A DNA stretch of 64,000 nucleotides from Dermatemys mawii (lineage: Eukaryota; Chordata; Testudines; Dermatemydidae), in assembly GCA_007922305.1 (NCBI GenBank), contig ML677364.1, positions 18,126,260 to 18,190,259 on the forward strand, given 5' to 3'. This document shows, in pieces, positions 32,350 to 44,645 of this stretch. The notes below the pieces were generated by a model. That model was not told the DNA's origin, did not search any database, and worked only from the letters and a program-made list of their open reading frames with translations. Position 1 is the first letter of the stretch. Each line of letters opens with the position of its first letter. The position numbers were made by a program, and so were the translations under genes.

Positions 32350-34435
32350 AGTGATTAGTCAAACTCTTCCTCCATGAAGAGTAAGAAATTTGAACCCAAC
32401 TAGTTGGGTGGCTGGCAATCTGTCCAATATTGAAGTGTGAGCAACAGATCAATATATATACTTAAAACTACAGTCTTACCCAAGGGCTTTACTTTTGCTT
32501 CTTTCCCTACTTCCTTCCCCTGCCATATTTTGCAGGTCAGTGGAAGAATGAGCAGGGTTTGCTTTTACACTGCCTTTTCTTACTGATTTACCTTTGCATT
32601 TACATCAGGCATAGCTTTGCTTAAAGAGATGCTGAACTTTATAAATTATGGTTTCTGGGCAACAATTTTTAAATTTATGAAGCCAAATTTAATTTAAAAG
32701 CAGTTTGCTTCGTTTGTTTCCTTCTTCCACAGACACAGACAGAACTGCCAGGGAAGTTACTTCTCTTTCTTCATAGAAAGGCACTTCCCTTTTGTATACA
32801 GAAAACATGTTAACTGTTGCCCCAAGAGTTTTAAGAAATATTTCACTGTTCCCTGCCAGCTTTTGGCTGAAGATTACACAGGAATTACAAATTAACAACA
32901 AATTGACACAGACAATTAATATCTTTAATTTTAAGCTTCCTTGACTTACATAATACTTTTGTAATTATTTAACTTTTAATTATTAAAGATAAACAGATTT
33001 ATAGTGGACTATTTTAGAAGCCATGTAATTTATGTTTTACACAAACCTTTCTGCCTCCATTACAGCTGGCAACCCTCTCCCATGGATTACAAAATTTATG
33101 GCTACAGAGCCCCTAAGACTTGGGAATTTATAAGTTTTCATTATCTTTTAATACATAGAGCTTCCTCTTTTTATATAATTAATAATTAGTATTGTGTTTA
33201 ATGCTTAATATTTAAAATAATACATTATTTTTGAGATATATAATAAATAATATGTATGATTACTATCCAACTCAAAGATTCCTACCTTATTACCACCCCA
33301 GCTCAAAGTTCATATAGCCTTTGAATTGTGTGCAGAGCCTTTAAGAGCTTTACATTTTGTTACACCAGTCTCTTTATACACAGGTCTTTGGTCTTTCATG
33401 ATGGGAATTGGAGAGTCTGAAATGACTGTTACCATCTGTGTGAGAGTGTCTAAGACATAGTTTTTCCTCGCCTTTCCGTCTTAGCTGTTAGGCATCAGTC
33501 AGAAAAGGGACAGTGTCCAAAAATGATTGTTACCTTTTGCATGTGGGTATACCAACTGACTGTTACCTATCACCGCCTCACCTTAGCAAGGCTAAAAATA
33601 AAGATTAAAAAGGAAGTGGCGACCTTTCCACCATGCAAGATAAGAGAAGTCACCACAATACAAAGAAACTGCCTCGTAAAGAACGCAGTCAGGAAAATAG
33701 AAACATAGCTTCTATGTTTGGAAAGCCTAAAAAACTTTGACTTTTGAAATCACTGAGTCTCTGTGAGGTGCTACGCCAATCCTGTTTGTGATGACACTTG
33801 CAGTCTGGAATTCATCTAGGGTGAAAAGAGCACCTGTCAGAAATAATAGGTTCTTTTTCAGATGGCTATTTGGAGTTAATTAAAAAGATGAAATGAGTGA
33901 AGCTTTGTGAGCTTTAGTTAATGCAGAGAAATATAATTGAAATATAGGAAAAATCAATATACATAAGTATAAGGATGAGTATAGTAAAGTGGTTTTTGCA
34001 TTATGCATAATTACAGTCTTACATTGTGCATACTCACAATCTTCTGGAGACCATTAGAAAAAAAGATGAAGGGAAAAGTAAGTGGAGATCACTCCAAGAG
34101 GGAAATGCTGGGCCAGGCTTCCTAGCAGGTTGTCCCATGTTGTCAAGAAGCTGGATAACCATATCTTTTATACACCATTTTCCATTCTACTTACACATGT
34201 CCAGCACCATAGCTGATAAAGATTTGGTCCTTGCCCATGTGTAGTAGTCCAGCTAACCATGTAGTATATTTCGGCTAACCATAGTTAAACTTCCGACCAT
34301 TAATGCCTCATTTATGTCAATTGATATCCTAATAGTTTTGACACATCACTGCAAATAGCTTCATGGTTACCTTGTTGCAAAAATACTCTAAAATGCTATG
34401 ATATGTTTATTTGTGGTTTACTTATATCATAGGAA
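32350..34435. other. No gene or repeat recognised
   Basis: Very AT-rich around 32880-33250. A possible LTR-like stretch near 34010-34380 could not be supported. Confidence 0.35.
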
Positions 34436-34439
34436 CCAA

Positions 34440-34880
34440 CTTTCTTTCTACCCAGGGGGTGCTCAACCCCCACCTCCTCCCCAGGCCTGGCCCCCACTCC
34501 ACCCCTTCCTCCAACCCCCACCCCTACCTCTTCCTGCTCCCACTCTCCCCCACGCCCTGCTCCACTCCACCCTTTCCCCCAAGTCCCCACTCTGCCTCTT
34601 TCTCCCCCTGCTCCTCCCCCACTCTACCTTTCCCCCGAGGCTGCACTCTGCCCTGCCTCTTTCCACCCCCTCCACTAAATGTGCCCCATTCCCGCTCCTC
34701 CCCCTCCCTTACAGTGCCTCTTGCATGCCACAGAACAGCTGATCATGGAGGACTGTATGTCCTGGAAAGGAGAAAGATGGCTGGCAGGCAAGAGGCACCT
34801 GTAGGAGGGGGAAAGAAGGGAAGCTTGGGTGCTAAGCACCTAAAAAAATTTTCTGTGGATGCTCCAGCCCTTTTACTTGC
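34440..34880 (+). repeat. C-rich interspersed repeat, copy 2
   Basis: The same order as 21535-21850: 'aggaaccaactttc', 'gggggtgctcaaccccc', C-rich middle, 'gcatgccacagaacagctgatcatgg', then GGGTGCTAAGCACC and 'tctgtggatgctccagccc'. It keeps more of the 3' end than copy 1. The 241-codon plus-strand frame over it is an artefact of composition. Confidence 0.65.
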
Positions 34881-34969
34881 TGCTACAATTTCAATAACAT
34901 CATTATTATTTCAAAAGGCATACTTAGTAAACAGATTATATTTTACTCAAAACTATGTATTCCCTCAGA

Positions 34970-35106
34970 TCAGGTCAGAGGCCAATGGTCAATTGTGCTG
35001 CAGCAGTATCCACCTAGTGAGTTACTGCACGGCAAGCTGGTGCACTGTAGATGCACATCCTGCCTTGCTGTGCAGTAACTTGCTGTGTAGACAAGCCCTT
35101 AGTAAA
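34970..35106. mobile_element. MITE fragment with TGTGTAGACAAGCCC end
   Basis: The right end 'cttgctgtgtagacaagccctta' is the inverted counterpart of GGGCTTGTCTACACAGCAAG ends. The interior shares 'gttactgcacggcaagctggtg' with 32166-32345. Confidence 0.55.
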
Positions 35107-35775
35107 TTTAAGAGTCTAAAGTCTAAATTGGTATAACAAACACATTACAGGAAAGCGGGATAGAAGAAAGCATAAGACATACCCGCAAAGACTCCCTTAA
35201 GACTTCTTTAGACTCACCCCTCAATCTGGTCTGTGGGATGCAGAACTTCAACACATTAGTGTAGTTGCCATGGATCATAATGGGACCCTCAGTCTTAATT
35301 AAGGCTTTTCTTTCAAATATCCTGGAGAGAATATACCCTGTTGGTGTTTTATTTATCTGCAGTCTCTCTCTGGACTTATTTTCATGGCTGAACTCAGCAT
35401 TCAGGTGCTCATATGCATTACAAATGCTGATATTTGCAAATGTCAGTTTAGTAACAAATTCTAGAGACCCTTTGTATTGTCATCTGCTTGATGAAGCATT
35501 TAAAGAATGAAAAACAACAGACTCTTTCTAGTGAATGAAGTTGTAACTTATGAACACAGATACAGTACATTATTGATTGTCAACAAATGCACTGTCTTCA
35601 CAGTGAGTACCTAGATATTCTCCATAATTTGTGGTGATTAATCTCACAGAAGAACACACAGTAAAGTTAATTTGTCTTCTATTACTACTTCCAAGTTCTC
35701 TAGGCTGTTCTGACTGTCTTTCCTGACTCTTCATCTTACAGTCAGGGATTTATTTTGGATTGCAGTTGTTTTTAT
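35107..35775. other. No gene or repeat recognised
   Basis: Mixed AT-rich DNA; the 81-codon frame 35265-35510 matches no family. Confidence 0.4.
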
Positions 35776-35778
35776 TTA

Positions 35779-36013
35779 GGCTATGTCTACACTACAAATT
35801 ACTTCGGTATAAATTACGTAGCTCAGGGGTGTGAAGCAACATAAATTACACCAACATATGCGCCGACGTGGACAGTGCTATGTTGGCGGGAGAAGCTCTT
35901 GCGGAGGCAGGAGTTACTAAGCCAATGGGGGAGCTCTCTCCTGTCAACTAGTGTGTTTTCACCAGACATGCTATAGTTGTGCCACTGTAGCTGCTGTAGT
36001 GTAGACATTAGCC
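35779..36013. mobile_element. 235-bp Harbinger-type MITE, TTA duplication
   Basis: The ends GGCTATGTCTACACTAC and GTAGTGTAGACATTAGCC are inverted repeats; TTA lies directly on both sides (35776-35778, 36014-36016), the target duplication expected for PIF/Harbinger. The interior ('aggggtgtgaagcaacataaattacaccaacat') matches that of 62316-62585. Confidence 0.8.
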
Positions 36014-36017
36014 TTAG

Positions 36018-36530
36018 AAAAAACCTTGCAGCCATTTTAAACATACATTTTTCTTCTCATTTGCTGTTATATGTGGGACCCTGTAGCAAAATTAGGCTCC
36101 CTGGAGAGCCTGCAGTTCCCTAGCTAGAGCTGCAGAAATAAGCAGGATAGCAGATTCTGCAGTCTGTTAGTCAAGGCTCTGAATCCTGAGAACAGAGAGA
36201 TCCCATCTACTGTGCTGTAAAGGTGACTTATTTGTGAATTTCTAAGAAGTAGGAAGTCAAACAAAGGTGCTGAAGGAGCTGATTAAGGTAAAGAGTGAGT
36301 GGTAATATATTTAGAAAATGATATTTCAAGTGACAGATAAATATACACAGAGGAAGTCATTGACTATTTAAAGTCACGGAATAAATATTTTAGGAGAAGG
36401 AAGGAATTTCCCAGGCTTTCCTCCTATGAATAAATCACAGTGTCACAATCAGCATGACCTGCTGGAATAAGCTTAGGAGGAGAGACAGAGCATATGTTGA
36501 GGAAGTTACCTTACTCCTGCACCCCAACCC
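36018..36530. other. No gene or repeat recognised
   Basis: No coding or RNA signal seen. Confidence 0.4.
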
Positions 36531-36535
36531 CCTTC

Positions 36536-36680
36536 CCCAGCCTGGTGAAAGTGAGTAAGGGTGGGGGAGAGGAGGTGTCAGAGGGAGGGAGAATGGAACA
36601 AGCAGGCATGCGGCCTTAGGGAAGGGTGGGGTGGGACAGGGGTGTTTTGTGCGATTAAAAAGTTGGCAGCCCTAGAAGTA
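36536..36680 (-). mobile_element. Fragment of the GGGTTGCCAAC-ended DNA element
   Basis: The right border reads GTGCGATTAAAAAGTTGGCAGCCCTAG, the reverse of the terminus at 24808, and it is preceded by a G-rich stretch matching the C-rich part there in reverse. Only this end is left. Confidence 0.55.
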
Positions 36681-36694
36681 CAATAGGTAAGTAG

Positions 36695-36800
36695 TAGTAT
36701 CCCTACTTCACCCACGGAGAAATAGAGGCAGAAGTGACGCAGCAAAAGTCACAAAGAGCATCAGCAGCAGAGCCCAGATTAGAATTTAGAAGTTTGCACT
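36695..36800 (-). repeat. MIR-like SINE fragment
   Basis: 'tccctacttcacccacggagaaatagaggcagaag...aaaagtcacaaagagcatcagcagcagagcc' has the form of the MIR 3' half in reverse (tatccccattttacagatgaggaaactgaggc). It is strongly decayed. Confidence 0.45.
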
Positions 36801-37502
36801 TTCTTCTGCCAGGGGGAGAAAGAGAATAGAAAATAATTTAAGGAGACAAGCGGAGAAAGTGATGAGAGATGTGCAGACAGCACTTGAAGAAACCAGTAGC
36901 AGAATTAGGAATTGGAGAGAGAACTAAAGAAAAATAAGAGAGAGACACCTTGGACGGTTTAGTGAGAGAAGGGTGAACATGGAGAAGGCTGAAATAACTC
37001 CTGAACGCTGGCATCTGTTAAAGGGAGCTCGTGAGTGACGGGTGGTGGTTCTATTCTGAGGTGTTTGCAAAAGCTCTGTTGCTGACATGCTGATTACAAA
37101 AGCTCTGCCCTTGAGGGCCTTCTTTCATAGGCATCAAGGACTGAGAAGCAGAACATTTTGAGCAGGATTAAATAACCTTTTGAGTCAGTATACAATTTTA
37201 GAGTTCACTGCAAAAATCCCTCAATCAAAGGATTTGTTCTTTCTATCCATGTGCTTTGTCTTTGGCTTTTTAGTTTTTTGTCCAGGTGATGCTCATATCC
37301 TTTGACCAGACATTTTCATGTGAAACCTAGTCACACAGTGATACTGGAAATAATTTTAAACAGTCAGATTAAGCAAACTGTGAAATAGGGAAGGAAAATG
37401 TTTGGTGAAGCTGATTCTGATTCCATTACCCATGTTGGTTAGTAGTTACCATATTCCAGGAACCATTCCACTGACTTCCGTAGGACTATTTGTGGAGAAA
37501 GA
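36800..37502. other. No gene or repeat recognised
   Basis: Purine-rich at first, then AT-rich. Nothing supported. Confidence 0.4.
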
Positions 37503-37504
37503 TA

Positions 37505-38156
37505 CAGTAGAACCTCAAAGATACAGACACCAGAGTTACAGCCTGACTGGTTACTTGGACACCACGTGGAATAGGAAGCAAGCAATCAGGCAGCAGCAGA
37601 GACCCTCCCCCAAAAAAGCAAATACTGTACTGTGCCTGTATTTCATCTTAAAGGTAGGCACATCTGGGCTGCCTGTCCCCACCCCAGCCCGAGATGTGGG
37701 GCAGCCACATAAAGCTAGGAGATGAAGACACTGCCACTGCCAGCCCAAGGCAGTCCGAGCTGGCATAATAGGAGCAGTGCTGGGGTCTGTGCTGCTTTCC
37801 TGTAAGCCGCAGGTGCTGTTTTCATCCCTCCCTCCTGGCAAGGAGGGGAACATGCTTTTTACAGTCTCCTCCGAATGTGAAGAATGTGAAGAATCCTCCC
37901 CCAACTGGGAAGGGGGGCACACTGTTTTCAAACACACCCTGCTGGAAGGGGAACAAGCTTACAAATACTCCATCCAACCCTGGGAAAGAAGCTGCCTGCA
38001 AGTATGCTGCTGGTACTGAGGAGGGAGCTGCTGCTGGAGCCTGGCCTGGAGTGTCAGCGGCTGGAGCCCGAACTTCACTTTGTTCAGAGTAACGAACATT
38101 TCAAAGTTACAGTCAATCTCCATTCCCGGGGTGTCCATAACTCTGAGGCTCTACTG
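37505..38156. mobile_element. 652-bp Tigger-like non-autonomous element
   Basis: The ends CAGTAGAACCTCAAAGATACAG and (reverse of the right end) CAGTAGAGCCTCAGAGTTATGG match, and TA flanks both sides (37503-37504, 38157-38158). Subterminal 'gagttacagcctgactgg' and 'cgaacatttcaaagttacagtc' are further inverted motifs. The GC-richer interior has no transposase; the frames in it are not genes. Confidence 0.8.
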
Positions 38157-38159
38157 TAC

Positions 38160-39435
38160 TATTATCATGCATTTAAAAAAAAAAAAATCAAATTCTGTCC
38201 TTTTATTGGTAATTGTTGTCTAAGTTTGCTATAGGCAGCGATGGTTGCCTGGCATGTCCCACTATAAAACCCTATTTTCAGTGGTTTATACCTTTGTGAA
38301 CTAACTGTTGGGGCTGAGATTTTCCATGCTGGGTGTTTGACTCAGTCTGACTTTTTGTGGAAAAACTTCAGCCAAAGGTGTTCCTAACAAATAGGCTAGT
38401 GAAAATTGCATTTTTTTGTGTGTATATTAAAAAAATGCTAGTGACCTTTTTCTTTCAAATGCATTGAAACAGAGATTTGAAAATTGGCTGAGGGTGGGGA
38501 GGCATTTGTGTCTGAGATTTATCTTTTGCCATCCCCAGGAAAACACCCAAATTTGGCCAGGTTATTACCTTTTATAAAAAGTCACAGTTCACATGTGCTC
38601 AGTAGAGATTTTGATTTTTAGCAGCTACATTCCATGAAAATTCCATCCACACAAGCATGCTCCAGCTCTCAGTGGAGCAAGTCTCTCCCTGAAATTGAAC
38701 CAAATGGGTACTGAAAGATGATTGGGGAAAAAAACTCAACCAGAATTCCTAGAAACTTTGCAGCACTGAGTACATTGAAAGTGGAGGGAGGATATTGAAC
38801 ATACTTTGGTTTTAATGAAGCCTACTTAGTATTCTCTGGGCTTAGCAAATTACAGTCTGTGCTACACATTGATTATTTTTTTCATGAAATGAACTATAAT
38901 TATGAAGTGGTTTTTTGCTGATCATTGTTCATGCTTCATTTATTCACAAAGAATTGAAAATAATATTATGTTTATGTGCAACTAGAGATTTTATGGTCAC
39001 CTGCTGGAAAAAAGCACTGTGCTAAATGGAGATGTGACCAAGCTATGAACCCAAAGCTTGGGCTCTGGGCCCAAACTTTCCCCAAATTTGAATCTGTTTG
39101 GATTTGGAGGTCTGGTTCCAAATGTTAAATCATTTTCTTGAAATGTAAAGTCTGTTTTAAAATTGTTATGCACTACCAATGAAAATCAGCTGCAAGGTGA
39201 CTTCCAGTTGCAATCAGAGAGAATTTATGGAATAATTTAAAGGGATTTTTGACTTTACCAGTGGAACACTTGTGGGAGCCATGAAATTCACACAGTTTCT
39301 CATAAGTTTCTGCTACTTCATAATGTCTCCCAGTGGCTACTTTTAGATAGAGACACGTGCCCATATTTTCTGCTGGAGCAACTCCATTGAAGTAATTGCA
39401 GTTATGCCATCAGAGACTTTGACCCATAAAATTTT
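38160..39435. other. No gene or repeat recognised
   Basis: AT-rich DNA, with a run of 13 A at 38174-38186. No supported feature. Confidence 0.4.
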
Positions 39436-39439
39436 TCCA

Positions 39440-39800
39440 GATCTGATCAGATAACTGGTCCATCAAGTCTAGTGTGCAGTGCCGGAATGCTCACTACTGA
39501 TGCTTCAAAGGAACATGAATCTTTCCCTAAATTCCAATTGTTTAATGCTGTAGCTGGTGGAACACTTTTTTTGAACCAAGCTCCTGATTACTTTCAATCT
39601 TGATGCCTGATGTAGTATGAAGTATAGCTTGAATATTTATAGATATTAATTGTCAGACTATCAGCCCCTTTTGAAAAATACAGCCACTGGTGGATTCAAG
39701 GGTCTCCTCTTTCAGTGAGTCCCACAGGTTAACAGTGCATTGGGTGACGGAGCATATCTTTGTGTTCTAGAGTTAGCAGCCATTAATCTCAAGTGACACC
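39440..39800 (-). mobile_element. Strongly decayed CR1-like LINE 3' end
   Basis: The order 'agataactggtccatcaagtctagtgtgcagtgccgg', then 'tgagtcccacaggttaacagtgcattgggtgacggagcatatctttgtg' follows the reverse of the LINE at 24926-25260 (there 'gaccaatggtccatccagcccgg' and 'gagttccacaggttgactgtgtgctgtgtgaagaag'). It is much more diverged, so older. Confidence 0.55.
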
Positions 39801-39804
39801 TTGA

Positions 39805-40455
39805 TCTTCGGTAATGGGACTGAGTGAAAAAGTAGTGTCCGTTCTGTTTACGCTATCCCAGAGGCTTTCAAGAGGGACAGGGCCCCATACTCCACTGGGC
39901 AGGGTGTACATCAAAGGTTCTAGGAGTATACATCATACCTGGTGCACGGGGTCATGACACAGAGGTGGCTGAGCCAAATTTGAATGAGTGGCATTGCAAC
40001 TGGTGCTTGGACCCCTCCAACTTCTTCAGTCCTTCTGGGATGGTCCTGGTTGGACCATCTAAACAGGTAAGGGGTGTCTTTATAGTAACATTTAATATCT
40101 TCTGGCTATTGTGTGTGTTTTTGGTGGGGAGAGGCTAATATGGGGGCACAATTCTAAAAAGGTGGTCTGATCTATTTCAAATGCTTGTAAAAAAGGATAG
40201 CTTAGCTCAAGAGAAGTAAGAACTTTAGGTGTAAAGTTTTCAAAATGCTAATGGAAATTAGGTGCCCAACTCCTATTCAAAGTCCCACTACCACAGGCAT
40301 TTCATGGCAGTTCTGTATTCATTGGATGAGATGCTCACCTAGTTTAAGTCAGTTAACAAATTACCCCAGTCTTCGACAGCTGAGGGTCTGGCTCACAATG
40401 TCTGTTGAATATGGAAGTTTCACACCTATGACATACCCAGGAGGCCACCCAATTT
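39805..40455. other. No gene or repeat recognised
   Basis: Nothing supported. Confidence 0.35.
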
Positions 40456-40462
40456 GAGTAGC

Positions 40463-41472
40463 TGTGTCACCCCTCTTCTCTAATCTGGGGTGCCCTTTAC
40501 CCTGCTCTGCTGCTCACAAAGACTCCAGCATGTAAGTCACTCTCAGCTCTGTCTGTGTGTGAGCTTCAGCCAGACAAACAGCCACACCTTGACTCTTACC
40601 AGCCTTCAAAATTACCAGAGAGAAACCCAACACACTCCCAATCCCCATATTTCCCTCCAGAAATGTATCTCTTGTACTGCCCAGCTCTCTTCTGGACAGC
40701 ACAAATATATTAAGTCCATTATTCCTTTAAGGGAATAATATGCACACAGCTTGTTACCCAGACACTTCAACTTGAACATACTGGATTAGACAAAACAATA
40801 AACCAAGTTTATTCATTACAGAGAGGTAGATTTTAAATGGGTACGAATAATGAGGCATGCAAGTCAGAAAGGGTTACAAGAAAAATAAAGATAACATTCT
40901 TTCTCATCACTTGTTCCAGCAGATTACTGAACAGACTTTCAGGTCAGAACCTCTCCTCCAGTGTCCAACCCCTTCTTCCTTGGTCTCTTCAGGTGCAGTG
41001 AATGTGATGGGAAGGGAGAAGGGAAGGGAGTTGTTGGAGTGTTTGCCCCTCCTTTTGATAGTTTCAGTTCTCCACTTGAAAAACATTTCCAGAAGAGAAC
41101 CAGAATCAAAGAGTCTTTGTGGAAGGATGTCTCCTGCTGGTTTTTTTTTTTTTTTTCATGTTTGAACGTCCTTTGTCTTCCTTTTCTGCTTAATGACTTA
41201 ATTTGCTTAAATGCAAATTAAGCAAAGCACACGTTCCTTTCTTTAGGACAGATCTGTTTACCAACTTCTGTTTGACAGGGCTGTGGGGTTTGGAACATGC
41301 ATTAATAACATCTTACAGGGGACTCTAATAAGTTCACATACAACATTGCCACACATATTCAGGACAATACTGACCAGCAAATTATGAGTTTTCAAATGAT
41401 ACCTTACAAGACATGCCTATACAAACATTATTGCAATAGTGTGTAGGTTATGAACACAGGTATATTCTGACA
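40463..41472 (-). repeat. LTR-like repeat, antisense
   Basis: Read on the minus strand it starts TGTCAGAATATACCTG (41472) and ends GGGGTGACACA (40463), a TG...CA pair. A polyA signal lies on that strand (complement of 40808-40813). The target duplication could not be confirmed (GTAGC against CCTAC). A T17 run is at about 41141-41157. No retroviral coding remnant is seen. Confidence 0.5.
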
Positions 41473-41479
41473 CCTACTC

Positions 41480-42535
41480 CCCTCAAAAAGAGCATTCATT
41501 GGAATTATAAAGCAGCCAAATGAAGAAAACCCAAGCAAAATAGGTGCAATTTAGATGTTTCCGATATGCCTGTCACCTGAGCATCTAATCTCACTTGTAT
41601 TTTTCAGCATGACTTGATTCTCTGGCAAATGTGGGAAAATGGTGAGCCAAAATCTGACTTAGTGTAAGCAGGTGCAACTCAATCAACAGTATGTGGCTCC
41701 AAGCTTATAACTCCCTATCAGTTGCTTTCCTGTCTCTTGGATAGGTAAGTTACACATGTTTACACAGTTAAATGTCATACTAGTGTAAGTTACACTACAT
41801 TACCAGTTATTTCTGTTGTCTACCCAGTTACATCCCGTATATAACTTACACTGCTGTTGAAGTCACAGTTGAATTTGGCTCTGAATACACTTCTCACCTT
41901 ATTTTTATAAGGTGTTTTGCTGTCAAATAAATAATCCCTCCACTGCATGTGTGTGAGTGAGCCAGTGGTGGCTGGCTGTGATAGTTACTGGTGTATTCCC
42001 TGTGGATATGTTTTATCCTACACTGTTCTCCAGCTGAAGCTAGTTTTCTGCATTGGGATCAATTAGAAGATGTCCATTATGCTTGACATAAAAAGAAAAA
42101 TCCAGTCAGTTGATTGGATTTTTGGCAGCACATGACAAATTTTGGTTAACAGATAGTGATAAATTACATTACATTGTGATAGCAGATTTCAGGGCCTTGC
42201 AGCTGTGTTTTCCATTTGAGAAGAAATCAGTGACATGGAGTTTGGATGTTTTCTTAGTTCTTGTTTATTTGACACTATAGACTCCAGTTGTGGAATAGAG
42301 ATGAAGAAGAGCATGCAGGCAATCTTCTAATTCAGCAATCTCAGCCAGCATATCAATGCCTAGTTCCCAGGGATCAATTTTGCCTCTCCAAAATGACTCT
42401 AGTGAGATAAATTAAGGCAGAGAGCAAACTTCTTGGCTTCATGCCATGGCTCCCTGTTACTCAGAGACTGTATGGTGCATAGGGGTAAATAGAGGTTTAC
42501 AGGGATCCCCTGGGTCAGATATATGCATAATAGTT
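41480..42535. other. No gene or repeat recognised
   Basis: AT-rich unique-looking DNA. Confidence 0.4.
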
Positions 42536-42539
42536 TACC

Positions 42540-43680
42540 AAAGAGTAGCATGTGAGATCTCTACCAACAGTCAGTAGCCCGTTGGTTTTCATAATCATTG
42601 TGAGATATAAGTTTGGATAATATTTAAGAAGTTATGGATCTATACTGAAATATTATGTTCTTAAGGTCTTGCAGTTAAGGCAGGTCACCAGGAGGTGACA
42701 TATCTCTGATATATTCCTGTCAGGCAAGAGATAACTGACACCTATCTCCCTGTCTAGTCATTTGGGTGTTGTGTATTGGAGGCCTATCTACATAATAAGC
42801 AAGTTGTTCAATGAAAGATTGCGAAATCTACTAGAAGCAAAATTTACAGGGTGAAACAAACAGCAGGGGGTGTCTTGTTTATGAATCAAGACAAATAATG
42901 GGACTTGTAGGTAGAGTTGCCAACCCTCCAGGATTGCCTTGGAGTTGCCAGGAATTTAATATTAATCTTTAATTTAAAGATTATGTCACGTGATGAAACA
43001 TGCAGGAATACGTCAAACCAAAATTGGCAGCCCTACTTATCTAGTTTGAGGGGGGGGGGGAGGTAAAGAAAACACTGACTCCTTCGCCTGAGTGGCAATC
43101 TGATTGTGTACTTGTCTCATGGGAGGAGGGACGTAGTCATCTTGGCTGCAAAACTCTGCAAGGATTTTGGGTGAGCAATATTCTATGAGACATGAGAGTA
43201 TCTCATTAGTTAAGGCGAGGCTCTAGAATGAGTGTTTGGATTTTGTTTTAAATGTAACCATCTCTTTCTAATACTTCTGCTTGCCACTACTTTAATCTCA
43301 GTGACTTGTTAAAATAAACTTTTATTTGATTTCATTCTAAACATATATAAGAACTGTGTGTGATGCAGTGTGGTGATCGGAGGTGGAACTGGTAAGATGA
43401 GGTGTACTATTAAGCAGTGAATTGGTGAATAGTGAAAATGTCCAGTGGACACTCCAAGGAGATGCTCGGAGAACTTCACAGCTGGGGCATGCCTGTCACA
43501 AACCTGTGGAGTAACGGTGGGGCTGCAAGGTCTACAAGGGAGTGCTTGTGTTGTCCATAGCTGAGTGGGGTTAAAGAGCTGACCCATGGCAGTCATAGGC
43601 AAGGCTTCCTCACACTAAGGGCAGGTTGTAACAAGGTGCCTTACAATCCTGAATACCCTCTGGAAGTGTCACACTGCCCT
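42540..43680 (+). repeat. LTR-like repeat with polyA signal, split by a MITE
   Basis: The stretch has AATAAA at 43313-43318 in 'cttgttaaaataaacttttatttg', followed by 'aactgtgtgtgatgcagtg' and a run to 'ctggaagtgtcaca' near 43673. This is the layout of an LTR 3' half (polyA signal, R-U5). The edges are approximate and no target duplication was found. Confidence 0.45.
42914..43036. mobile_element. 123-bp MITE, AGAGTTGCCAACCCT ends
   Basis: The left end AGAGTTGCCAACCCTCC and right end (reverse) GTAGGGCTGCCAATTTTGG are inverted repeats. The middle 'taatattaatctttaatttaaagattatgtcacgtgatg' is typical of this short family. It lies inside the LTR-like block, so it is the younger of the two. Confidence 0.7.
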
Positions 43681-43914
43681 CAAAAGAAACATCACAAAAC
43701 TAACCCATAATGCAGATTTTTTTTTCTAAGACTGAACAGTGCTTGCATACTAACAGAAAAAACATGTAAAATTGCCACCTGGTGACTCCCCCATAATAAT
43801 TTTTAGCATCAGCACTAGGGTTCCATTTAAAATCACTTCCAATTACCACTCTCAGATTTTTTTTCCTGTGATTTTTTTAAAAATATGATCTAAGCTGTGC
43901 TAGAGTGTCTAATC

Positions 43915-44637
43915 CAGGGGTAGGCAAACTGCGGCCCGTGGGCCACATGTGCCCCGCCATCCACTTTTATGCGGCCTGTGGGGGCGCGGTGCCGGTGGTC
44001 CCATGCTCTCCAACCAGGGCGTGGGGCCCACGTTCCCAGGCCCCCTGAGCACGGGGAGCTGCAGAGCCCTGAGCTCTGGGCTGGGGGCAGGCCGAGCGCA
44101 GCTCGTCAGCGGGGCCCCAAGCCAGGGCGTCGGGTGCAGCACAGCTCACTAGAGGGGCCCCGCACCGGGCCGCTAAGCAGAGTGGGGCTCCCTACGGGGC
44201 CCCCGCCCCCGGGCTGGGCACCAGGTGGAGCTNNNNNNNNNNNNNNNNNNNNNNNNNNNNNNNNNNNNNNNNNNNNNNNNNNNNNNNNNNNNNNNNNNNN
44301 NNNNNNNNNNNNNNNNNNNNNNNNNNNNNNNNGGGGGGGGGGTCTCGGGAGGTGGCAGTCAGGGAAGAAAGAGCAGGGGGGCCAAGATAGGGGGTAGGTT
44401 CCTGGGGGGGCAGTTATAGTGGAGGTGTCTGCAGAGGGCGCAATCAAGGGACAGGGAGTGTGTGGGGGGAACTGGATAGGTTGGGTTTCCGAGGGGGGTA
44501 ATTAGGGTGCGGGGAGTGGGTGGGGGTCGGATATGGGGGGGCAGGCTGTTTGGGGAGGCACAGCCTTCCCTACCTGGCCATCCGCACAATTTTGAGCCCC
44601 CATGTGGCTCTCAGGCCAAAAAGTTTGCCCACCCCTG
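43915..44637 (+). mobile_element. hAT non-autonomous element containing an assembly gap
   Basis: The ends CAGGGGTAGGCAAACTGCGG and (reverse) CAGGGGTGGGCAAACTTTTT are inverted repeats, and the flanks GTCTAATC and ATCCAATC (43907-43914, 44638-44645) match at 6 of 8 bases as a decayed 8-bp hAT duplication. The interior is very GC-rich and is broken by a run of 100 N. The element at 59494 is the same type in the opposite orientation. Confidence 0.8.
44233..44332. other. Assembly gap, 100 N
   Basis: Exactly 100 N replace sequence inside a GC-rich hAT interior next to a G10 run. 100 is a common placeholder, so the true length is not known. Open frames that span it are not real. Confidence 0.99.
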
Positions 44638-44645
44638 ATCCAATC

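Noticed and set aside
34411..35136. 241-codon plus-strand open frame
   Set aside because: Its first half is proline-rich only because of the C-rich repeat; the frame runs on into a MITE.
36536..36680. GC-rich promoter or CpG island
   Set aside because: The G-rich block is a piece of a DNA element and is poor in CpG.
43969..44447. Frames of 113-142 codons across the N run
   Set aside because: They include 34 undefined residues from the assembly gap.
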